The notes under the pieces: generated by a model
Told to the model about the DNA's origin: nothing
Seen by the model: only the letters and a program-made list of their open reading frames with translations
Databases searched by the model: none
Origin: Flammeovirgaceae bacterium
GTDB lineage: Bacteria > Bacteroidota > Bacteroidia > Cytophagales > Cyclobacteriaceae
Reading direction: 5' to 3'
Length of the DNA stretch: 64,000 nucleotides
Assembly: GCA_015180985.1 (NCBI GenBank)
Contig: CP054185.1
Location: forward strand, 1,295,001-1,359,000
Position numbers and translations under genes: made by a program
Shown: piece after piece, positions 35,782 to 43,122 of the stretch
How positions within the stretch are numbered: position 1 is the first letter of the stretch
Layout: each line of letters starts with the position of its first letter

Positions 35782-37398
35782 ATGCGTGAATTTTTATCCG
35801 AAATTTTTCCGGAGGAATCAGCAATCCCCCAATCTCATGCCACTACCTTTCTGGAGCAGCGCGAATACCTGATTAATGGCAAACTTAAAAAGTGGGATGG
35901 CCCGCTTAATCCTGTAGTAAGTCCGGTATTTATTAAGACTCCCGAAGGACTTCAGCAAAAAATAATTGGCAAGACACCGTTACTTACAGCTTCGGAAGCG
36001 CTCAAGGCGTTAGATGCTGCTGTAGGTGCCTACCAGCTTGGTCACGGAGTATGGCCGGCCATGTCGGTCGGAGACCGTATAGCGCATGTAGAAAAATTTC
36101 TGGCAAATATGCGTGAAGTACGAAGCGAAGTGGTGAAACTGCTGATGTGGGAAATCGGAAAATCGCTGAAAGATTCCGAAAAGGAATTTGATCGCACCTG
36201 CGATTACATTGTGGATACTATAAAAGCGGTAAAAGAGCTTGACCGCAGTTCGGCTAAGCTTGTTGAAGAGCAGGGATTTATGGCCCAAATCAGACGGGTG
36301 CCGCTGGGCGTTGCCCTGTGCATGGGCCCGTTTAACTACCCGCTAAACGAAACCTTCAGCACCTTAATTCCTGCACTGATTATGGGTAACACCGTAGTAT
36401 TTAAACCGGCCAAGTACGGTGTGCTGCTCATCCGGCCCATGCTCGAAGCCTTCCGCGATAGTTTTCCTCCCGGAGTCATCAATATTATTTATGGCAAGGG
36501 CCGTGAAACCGTAGGCGCACTGATGGAAACAGGAAAAATTGATGTGTTTGCGTTTATCGGAACACACAAAGGCGCCAATGAACTGAAGAAACTGCACCCA
36601 AAGCCCCATCGGCTTAAATCCATTCTGGGCCTGGATGCCAAAAATCCCGCCATCGTTTTACCCGATGCCGACCTTTCCAATGCAGTAAGCGAATGCATTA
36701 CCGGTTCGTTGTCATTCAACGGGCAACGATGCACAGCCTTAAAGATATTGTTTGTTCATAAGAAGATCGTTAATGAATTTCTTATTCGCTTTACTGAAGC
36801 TGTAAAGAAACTGAAACCCGGGATGCCCTGGGATGAAGGTGTTGGCCTGACGCCCTTGCCTGAGCCCGGCAAAACGGAGTACCTCAACGACCTTGTAAAT
36901 GATGCAAAGCAGCACGGTGCACGTGTGTTAAATGAAAATGGCGGCCAGGCACTTCATTCATTCTTCTATCCGGCCGTGCTGTTTCCTGTAAATGAAAAAA
37001 TGAGGGTCTATTCAGAAGAGCAATTTGGACCGGTGGTGCCGGTTGTACCTTTCGAGCGGGAAGAAGAAGCCATCGACTATGTGGTGAACTCAAATTACGG
37101 ACAACAGGTGAGTATTTTTGGCAATAACAGCAAAACCATTGCCCGCTTTATTGATGCGTTTAACAACCAGGTGGGTCGTATAAACCTCAACACCCAGTCG
37201 CAACGAGGTCCTGACACATTTCCGTTTAACGGTCGTAAAGATTCAGCCGAAGGTACCCTATCGGTAGCCGATGCATTACGGGTATTTTCTATTCGTACCG
37301 TAGTAGCCACCAAAGCGGTTGATGCCAACAAACAGATTCTTGCCACGATTATCAAGAACCGCGAGTCAGCATTTTTAAGCACCGACTATATCATGTAA
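35782..37398 (+). CDS. Aldehyde dehydrogenase, GapN-like, lacking the general-base Glu
   Basis: A 538-residue NAD(P)-dependent aldehyde dehydrogenase, most like the non-phosphorylating glyceraldehyde-3-phosphate dehydrogenase (GapN/ALDH11) branch. The catalytic Cys317 sits in NGQRCTALK, and the oxyanion block MGPFNYPLNE is present. The conserved ELGGK block reads GLDAK. Spacing to the Cys (34 residues, as in the canonical family) shows that the general-base Glu is Gly283. The paralog at 61499 in this window keeps that Glu. Relatives with this change occur in GapN-like groups, so it is probably a subfamily trait. The start at ATG 35782 is preferred over an upstream TTG. Downstream acyP begins 1 base after the stop. 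Confidence 0.9.
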   Translation: MREFLSEIFPEESAIPQSHATTFLEQREYLINGKLKKWDGPLNPVVSPVFIKTPEGLQQKIIGKTPLLTASEALKALDAAVGAYQLGHGVWPAMSVGDRIAHVEKFLANMREVRSEVVKLLMWEIGKSLKDSEKEFDRTCDYIVDTIKAVKELDRSSAKLVEEQGFMAQIRRVPLGVALCMGPFNYPLNETFSTLIPALIMGNTVVFKPAKYGVLLIRPMLEAFRDSFPPGVINIIYGKGRETVGALMETGKIDVFAFIGTHKGANELKKLHPKPHRLKSILGLDAKNPAIVLPDADLSNAVSECITGSLSFNGQRCTALKILFVHKKIVNEFLIRFTEAVKKLKPGMPWDEGVGLTPLPEPGKTEYLNDLVNDAKQHGARVLNENGGQALHSFFYPAVLFPVNEKMRVYSEEQFGPVVPVVPFEREEEAIDYVVNSNYGQQVSIFGNNSKTIARFIDAFNNQVGRINLNTQSQRGPDTFPFNGRKDSAEGTLSVADALRVFSIRTVVATKAVDANKQILATIIKNRESAFLSTDYIM

Positions 37399-37399
37399 C

Positions 37400-37669
37400 A
37401 TGAAGCATGTCAATTTGCTGGTGATGGGTAAGGTTCAGGGTGTTTTCTTCCGGGCATCCACGCAACGGGTTGCCGGGGAATTAGGGATAACCGGATTGGT
37501 AAGGAATGAGCCGGATGGCAATGTGTACATCGAGGCCGAAGGCGAAGAAGGGCGCCTTGAAAAATTTATTGACTGGTGCCGCCAGGGTCCACCCCGTGCC
37601 CGTGTTGAACAGGTGCAAATAACTGAATCGGGTCTTAAAAATTACGCAACGTTTAGGGTTGTCCGGTGA
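37400..37669 (+). CDS. acyP: Acylphosphatase
   Basis: An 89-residue acylphosphatase that hydrolyses carboxyl-phosphate bonds such as 1,3-bisphosphoglycerate. It has the family loop GKVQGVFFR with the phosphate-binding Arg and the catalytic Asn in GLVRNEPDGNV. The length is standard. It begins 1 base after the GapN-like gene, and its stop codon overlaps the GTG start of the beta-CASP gene, so it is translationally linked to both. Placement beside a glyceraldehyde-3-phosphate dehydrogenase fits its acyl-phosphate substrates. Confidence 0.94.
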   Translation: MKHVNLLVMGKVQGVFFRASTQRVAGELGITGLVRNEPDGNVYIEAEGEEGRLEKFIDWCRQGPPRARVEQVQITESGLKNYATFRVVR

Positions 37670-39063
37670 ATGTACGTGTTAAATTTCTGGGCGGTGCCCA
37701 AAGCGTTACCGGCTCACGTTATCTGGTTGAAGCAGGTGATTTCAGGTTTCTGTTCGACTGCGGATTGTTTCAGGGGTTAAAGGATTTACGACTTCGCAAC
37801 TGGGAGGAGTTTCCGATAAACCCGGTTACAATTAATTGTGTAATTATCAGCCACGCCCATATTGATCACACCGGCTATTTGCCGAAACTGGTTAAGGAAG
37901 GATTCAGTGGCCCTGTTTATTGCACCCACCCGACAGCCGACTTAATGGAGATTATGCTCATTGATTCAGCCAAACTGCAGGAAGAAGAAACCGAATACGC
38001 CCGTCAGAAGGGATATTCCCGGCACGACATACCCAAACCCCTTTACACCGAAGAAGATGCACAGGCTGTATTTCCCTTGATTAAATCATTCGGTTACAAT
38101 GAACATGTTAAAGTTAGTAACCATGTTGAATTTATTTTTCGCGATGCCGGGCATTTGCTGGGCTCAGCGATTACGGAAGTCTTTATTAAAGGCGATAACC
38201 AGGAAAAGAAAATTGTTTTTTCGGGCGACCTGGGGCGGTATCAAACCGAAATGCTTCATCCGCCTTCCACCATCGAGCAGGCCGATGTGTTGTTTGTTGA
38301 ATCAACCTATGGTAACAAAGACAACCCAGACGTTGATCCGAAAGTTGACCTGATGCGCATTGCCAATGAAACATTTCAGCGGGGTGGTGTGCTGTTGATA
38401 CCGGCTTTTGCGGTAGGCCGTACCCAGGGCCTGCTATATCACCTTCGTCAGTTGATGAAAGAAAAAAGAATACCAGATGTGCCGGTGTATATCGACAGCC
38501 CCATGGCGATTTCATCAACATACCTCTTTTTTAAGCACCCTAACTTCCTGAAAGAGACTTTTAACCTGAAGGAGTTTGTAAAGGAGGTAGAAACAAATAT
38601 GCTCGTATTTGTTCGATCAAACGAGCATAGCAAGTCACTGAATGCCATAAAAAAGAATGCCATTATTATTTCATCCAGCGGTATGATGACGGGCGGGCGC
38701 GTACTTCACCACTTGTATCATCGCCTTCGCAAAAAAGAAGACACCGTACTGATTGCCGGTTTCCAGGCCGAAGGAACACGCGGCCGCAGGTTGCTGGATG
38801 GAGAAAAGGCCGTTAAGATTTTCGGTGAACTGGTGCCGGTTGAATGCACCATTGAATACATCAGTTCCATGAGCGGCCATGCCGATATGCCAGAACTCTT
38901 TCGATGGCTGAACGGCTTTAAAGATAAACCGAAAATTACGTTTACAGTCCATGGTGAAGGTGCGGATCTGCACGCATACGCCCAAACCATCGGCACCCGG
39001 CTGGGATGGAATGTGGCCGTTCCGCAGTATATGGAAAGTGTTCAGTTGTTTGAAGGGATTTAG
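37666..39063 (+). CDS. MBL-fold beta-CASP ribonuclease
   Basis: A 465-residue RNA-processing nuclease of the CPSF73-like, bacterial one-domain type. The metal motif SHAHIDHTGYLPKL (about residues 58-71) and further motif His residues in RDAGHLLGSA are present, as are the SGDLGRY loop and the beta-CASP insert with its late motifs (MSGHADMPEL and TVHGEG). It uses a GTG start that overlaps the acyP stop codon (GTGA), so translation is coupled. Such proteins act as endo- or 5'-exoribonucleases. It has no KH or export domain. Confidence 0.92.
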   Translation: MNVRVKFLGGAQSVTGSRYLVEAGDFRFLFDCGLFQGLKDLRLRNWEEFPINPVTINCVIISHAHIDHTGYLPKLVKEGFSGPVYCTHPTADLMEIMLIDSAKLQEEETEYARQKGYSRHDIPKPLYTEEDAQAVFPLIKSFGYNEHVKVSNHVEFIFRDAGHLLGSAITEVFIKGDNQEKKIVFSGDLGRYQTEMLHPPSTIEQADVLFVESTYGNKDNPDVDPKVDLMRIANETFQRGGVLLIPAFAVGRTQGLLYHLRQLMKEKRIPDVPVYIDSPMAISSTYLFFKHPNFLKETFNLKEFVKEVETNMLVFVRSNEHSKSLNAIKKNAIIISSSGMMTGGRVLHHLYHRLRKKEDTVLIAGFQAEGTRGRRLLDGEKAVKIFGELVPVECTIEYISSMSGHADMPELFRWLNGFKDKPKITFTVHGEGADLHAYAQTIGTRLGWNVAVPQYMESVQLFEGI

Positions 39064-39070
39064 CGCAGCG

Positions 39071-39574
39071 TTAAGCTGATTTTTTCTGAATCCCTTTTTG
39101 CGGGTGAATTTTCACCTCAAAGAATCCGGCAGCGACAACCGCGAGCCTTTCGCCAATAAACCGGGCCTCTGCTTCCTGCGGAAAGAATACGGTGAGTTCG
39201 AGTACGCCCATCAGAAAATTTTTATGCAGGCACAGTGCTTTTGTCCATTTTTTAAACTCACTTTCCCACTCATACTGATAGCGAACAAAGGGCTCTTCAC
39301 CGCTGAAGATAAACGTAAGTTGATTGTCGCTGTAATACCGGTAACGGAAAATGCCGGCCAACACCATGTAAAACTCATGGAGTTTTGATGTGTCATCGGA
39401 TTGATGATGCTGAATGCGCTGAACGGTTTCATCAACAACCCCCAGCGGGTTATGTTGCAACAGGTACTGTACTTTTACAAAATCAACCAGGTAGGCGAGC
39501 AGCGGTTTTTCAAGCGAAAGTTGTGCTTCTTCGAGAACGTAGTTCTTATCCTGCGGAAAAAATTTGCGAAGCAC
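39071..39574 (-). CDS. Hypothetical protein, 167 residues
   Basis: I do not recognise this protein. It is soluble and mixed alpha/beta, with two histidines in HHQ and HEF and an aromatic-rich middle (FRYRYYSDNQ, RYQYEWESEF). It has no signal peptide or membrane helix. The start is GTG at 39574; no ATG fits, and the next Met would lose half the protein. A TATCTTTG box (39591-39598) lies 16 bases upstream and supports that start and a short transcript. It faces the beta-CASP gene tail to tail with 7 bases between them. Confidence 0.72.
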   Translation of the reverse strand: MLRKFFPQDKNYVLEEAQLSLEKPLLAYLVDFVKVQYLLQHNPLGVVDETVQRIQHHQSDDTSKLHEFYMVLAGIFRYRYYSDNQLTFIFSGEEPFVRYQYEWESEFKKWTKALCLHKNFLMGVLELTVFFPQEAEARFIGERLAVVAAGFFEVKIHPQKGIQKKSA

Positions 39575-39590
39575 CGGCTTGAAGGTTTTA

Positions 39591-39598
39591 CAAAGATA
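39591..39598 (-). promoter_or_regulatory. Putative -7 box of the 167-residue hypothetical
   Basis: TATCTTTG on the minus strand, 16 bases before the GTG start. It supports that this small gene is real and uses GTG. Confidence 0.5.
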
Positions 39599-39635
39599 GT
39601 AAACCTTTCTGAATCGCCTGCCATGAGGTTATTGC

Positions 39636-41225
39636 TTACGTGCCGAAGCTTTCGGCTTTCGCACGGTTCAGGTATGATTCAAATTCAATGGGGGCATCGG
39701 CACTGTCCAGCAGGCATCCTTCCGGTATGGGCGGATAGATTTCGGCATAGGTCTTTACCATATTCATAAATACCCTGCGGTACACATGGGTACGGTTTAT
39801 TTCTTCAGGCCGGCTCAGGCCTGCGCACGATAGCAACTCAACAAAACTGCCAACGGTGTTTTTGTGGTAATTCGCTACGCGTTGCTTTTTATCCTCAACA
39901 ACCAGGCCTTTTGCAAAGTAGGGATCTTGTGTAGCCACACCTGTGGGGCAGGTATTTTTGTTACACTCAAGCGCCTGAATGCAGCCCAGGGCCATCATCA
40001 TGGCGCGGGCGCAGTTGGTAAAGTCGGCACCGAGGGCCATCGCCCGTACAATGTGAAAGCCGGTGAGGATTTTGCCGGAGCAATCAATCTTAATATGTTC
40101 GCGGATGCCGAATCCGCGCAATGCATCATCTACAAATGCAATTGCATCGAGCAACGGCATGCCCACAAAGTTTGAAAATTCGGGAGGGGCGGCACCCGTG
40201 CCGCCTTCACCGCCATCTACGGTAATGAAATCGGGGTATGTGTCCAATTGTACCATCGCTTTACAGATGCCGAGGAATTCACTCTTCCGCCCGATACACA
40301 GTTTAAAGCCAACAGGCTTTCCACCGGAGAGTTCGCGCAGCTGTTTTACAAACTGAATAAGTCCGATGGGGGAGTTAAATGCACTGTGGTAAGGTGGCGA
40401 AAATACCGTGGTGCCGGGCTTAACACCACGGATGGCGGCAATTTCGGGTGTATTCTTTTTAGCAGGGAGTATGCCGCCATGCCCGGGTTTTGCGCCCTGC
40501 GATAATTTTATTTCGATCATTTTTACTTCGGGTCGCAGCGCATTTTTTTGAAACGCTTCAGGAGAAAAATTTCCGTGTTCATCGCGGGCTCCAAAATATC
40601 CGGTGCCAATTTGCCAGATTAAATCACCGCCATATTTCAGGTGGTGCGGGCTGATACCGCCTTCGCCTGTGTTGTGGGCAAATCCACCGATTTTTGCACC
40701 TGCATTAAGTGCCTCTACCGCATTGCCGCTCAGTGAACCAAAACTCATGGCCGAAATATTCATTACGCTGGCCTCGTAGGGCTGCTTGCAGTCTTTGTTG
40801 CCAACCCGTACGCGCGGGTTGTGATCAATTTTATTGTGATCAAGCGGACACACCGAGTGTGTCATCCATTCATAGCCTTCGGCATACACGTTTAACTGGG
40901 TGCCGAAAGGAATGGTATCGATTTGTTTTTTAGCTCGCTGGTAAATAACGGAGCGCTCAATGCGGTTGATGGGTGCGCCATCGGTATCCGATTCAACAAA
41001 ATATTGCTGGATCTTCGGGCGCATGTCTTCAAACACATAGCGCAGTCGCCCCAGGATGGGGAAGTTGCGCCTGATGGCCTGGCGCTTCTGAAGCATATCG
41101 GCAATACCCATGTAAATCAGAGGCCCGACAATAACAAATAACAGGAGCACATCAATCCAGAAGTAACTCCACACCAGTAATAAAGCAGTAACCAGTATGC
41201 TTGAAACAATAAATAACTTTCTCAT
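39636..41225 (-). CDS. FMN-binding glutamate-synthase-like protein
   Basis: A 529-residue protein with one or two N-terminal membrane helices (about 5-40) and the FMN/glutamate-synthase beta-barrel domain (about 120-500). The iron-sulfur ligands of glutamate synthase (CxxxxxCxxxxC, read as CIQALECNKNTC) are present, as are glycine-rich FMN-site segments such as TVDGGEGGTGAAP. There is no glutaminase domain, so it is not a full GltB. Stand-alone proteins of this type are widespread and membrane-tied, but their electron donor and product are uncertain. A small POTRA/barrel gene lies upstream on the same strand, 57 bases away. Confidence 0.9.
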   Translation of the reverse strand: MRKLFIVSSILVTALLLVWSYFWIDVLLLFVIVGPLIYMGIADMLQKRQAIRRNFPILGRLRYVFEDMRPKIQQYFVESDTDGAPINRIERSVIYQRAKKQIDTIPFGTQLNVYAEGYEWMTHSVCPLDHNKIDHNPRVRVGNKDCKQPYEASVMNISAMSFGSLSGNAVEALNAGAKIGGFAHNTGEGGISPHHLKYGGDLIWQIGTGYFGARDEHGNFSPEAFQKNALRPEVKMIEIKLSQGAKPGHGGILPAKKNTPEIAAIRGVKPGTTVFSPPYHSAFNSPIGLIQFVKQLRELSGGKPVGFKLCIGRKSEFLGICKAMVQLDTYPDFITVDGGEGGTGAAPPEFSNFVGMPLLDAIAFVDDALRGFGIREHIKIDCSGKILTGFHIVRAMALGADFTNCARAMMMALGCIQALECNKNTCPTGVATQDPYFAKGLVVEDKKQRVANYHKNTVGSFVELLSCAGLSRPEEINRTHVYRRVFMNMVKTYAEIYPPIPEGCLLDSADAPIEFESYLNRAKAESFGT

Positions 41226-41282
41226 AGCGGGTTCGGTAAGGCTAACAAGTTATGCGCTGGAGCGGAAAACCACAAGCGGATT

Positions 41283-43073
41283 TTAATTGTACCGGATAAA
41301 TGCAGGCTTTTTAACAAACCCGGCACTATACTTTACCTGCAGGTTGGAGGATAATGTTATCCGGAAATGCGAGAGATCCTCAACAACTACCGGGAAGTAA
41401 TAACACCTTAGTTCAATGGTTCCGAATACCAGGTTTTCGTTTCGGGTACGAATGCCACCGCCTAAAGCAAAATAGGCTTGCTGCCTAAACAGGTTTTGAT
41501 TTTGTGGGGCAATCAAGGCCGCATCAGCAAAAAGTATGGGCGCAATACGAAAACCCAATATGGAAAGCGGTGTAAACAATACACTTTCTGCATGGATGCC
41601 GAGGCGTTTATTGCCCAACAGGCTGTCGGCACGGAATTGTTTAAGTCCGAATTCGCTGGTTATCTGTAACGGAAATATAATTGCCGGTTTAAGGATGGTG
41701 GTGTACGTAGCCGCGAGGCTGTGGCGTAGTTTAAATCGCTTCATGTCGATGATGCGGCTAAACATCGAGGCATTGGCCAGCAGCAAAACATCTTCAACTC
41801 TGTCGTTAAAATAAAAGCCACCGGCACTTAATGTAAATGAATAGAAGTCGCCATTTTTTTGAACAAATGATTTTATCAGCTCGGCACCCAGGTACGGGCG
41901 GTTGCGCCCCAGTTGGCTTACCTTTCCGGCTAACAGCGTAAGCTGCCTGCCGTAAGGGATGTCTTCGGTGCGCCCGAAACCATAGATATAGCGTGTTTTA
42001 TAAAAATTTTGATTAAAAAAGGAAACCTCACCCAATACAAATGATTTGTTATTATAGAGCGGATTATCCTGCTCCACGGCTTGCCAGGGCTTATCGCTAA
42101 AATGTTGTTTAAAAGAACGCAAGGCAACAAAATGCCGGTTGCGGTTCTTCATTCTGTTTTTAACTCCGATGTTATAACCAATCCACAGATCACGAATGCC
42201 GTATTGGTATTCGCGGAAATCGGTTGCCGGTTTATTAAAGGCATTGACAGACCAATTCTGACTGAACTCGATACCTCCCGCCATGCGGGTATAGGGCGAC
42301 ACTAATGGACGGTCGAGCCGTAAAAAAACAGCGTTTTCGTTTTCCAGCCCAAGGCTTGAGCCGTTGTTCAGTTGAGTGTACGAAACGGTAGCGTTAATGA
42401 ATGTTCCGCCCACACTATTCTTTGAATACAGAAATTGTGTTCCGAGGGTCGGGTCGCGGTCGGCATCATACAGGGCGTTTAGTTCGATCCGTTGCCCTAA
42501 ACCACCCAGGTTGGCATCGTAAATGCCAAACCGGTACCTATCGGTTGACGAAGGCGTGAAACTTCCACCCAGGCTGAATACATCCCGGGTAACAACAAGT
42601 ACATCCACAGAATCGCGGGTTCTCCGTACCGGCCGTACCAGGATGGTTGCATCGAGAATGAAATCCAGATCACGCAGATGCCGCTCATTGTCAGCCAGTT
42701 TGTAGGGGTCTAAGGGCTTTTTTTCTTTAAAGAACAAATTATCTTTTATGACCTGAACACGCGTATTGGTGTGCAGGCTGTTGGCTATGCGTGTAATGTC
42801 GTTAGCGATTTTTCGTTTGGTCGTGTCGTAAATGCTTCGTTCAAAACCGATTTTCTGTATTATGATTTTACGAATGATTCGGCCCTGGTAGGGCATAAAA
42901 GCCTGCTCGCTTTTCTGATTGATGGTGGTATCTTTTTCGTTGGTGGTTATGCTGCGAATTATCTTTCGCGATATTTTATTTTCAGCCAGACCGTTCCTTC
43001 CATTGGGGTTTTGAGCCCAGCCGTTAAGAGCAGTAAAAATCAGCGTGATAAGGATTACGTCCAGCCTGCGCAT
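41283..43073 (-). CDS. POTRA-containing outer-membrane beta-barrel protein (BamA/TamA-like)
   Basis: A 596-residue exported protein. A signal peptide (about 1-20) is followed by a periplasmic stretch with a POTRA-like fold (about 75-170, ending DVLVVTRDVFSLGG). A C-terminal beta-barrel (about 180-596) has many alternating aromatic strands. It is shorter than BamA and probably has one or two POTRA units. Such Omp85-type proteins insert or secrete outer-membrane proteins; the client is not evident. It lies 49 bases downstream of the M14 carboxypeptidase on the same strand. A weak TAATTTGC box lies upstream of its ATG. Confidence 0.82.
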   Translation of the reverse strand: MRRLDVILITLIFTALNGWAQNPNGRNGLAENKISRKIIRSITTNEKDTTINQKSEQAFMPYQGRIIRKIIIQKIGFERSIYDTTKRKIANDITRIANSLHTNTRVQVIKDNLFFKEKKPLDPYKLADNERHLRDLDFILDATILVRPVRRTRDSVDVLVVTRDVFSLGGSFTPSSTDRYRFGIYDANLGGLGQRIELNALYDADRDPTLGTQFLYSKNSVGGTFINATVSYTQLNNGSSLGLENENAVFLRLDRPLVSPYTRMAGGIEFSQNWSVNAFNKPATDFREYQYGIRDLWIGYNIGVKNRMKNRNRHFVALRSFKQHFSDKPWQAVEQDNPLYNNKSFVLGEVSFFNQNFYKTRYIYGFGRTEDIPYGRQLTLLAGKVSQLGRNRPYLGAELIKSFVQKNGDFYSFTLSAGGFYFNDRVEDVLLLANASMFSRIIDMKRFKLRHSLAATYTTILKPAIIFPLQITSEFGLKQFRADSLLGNKRLGIHAESVLFTPLSILGFRIAPILFADAALIAPQNQNLFRQQAYFALGGGIRTRNENLVFGTIELRCYYFPVVVEDLSHFRITLSSNLQVKYSAGFVKKPAFIRYN

Positions 43074-43122
43074 ACACTATGTGCAAACTGCAAATTAAAC
43101 CCTGAATTTTCAGAACGTACTA

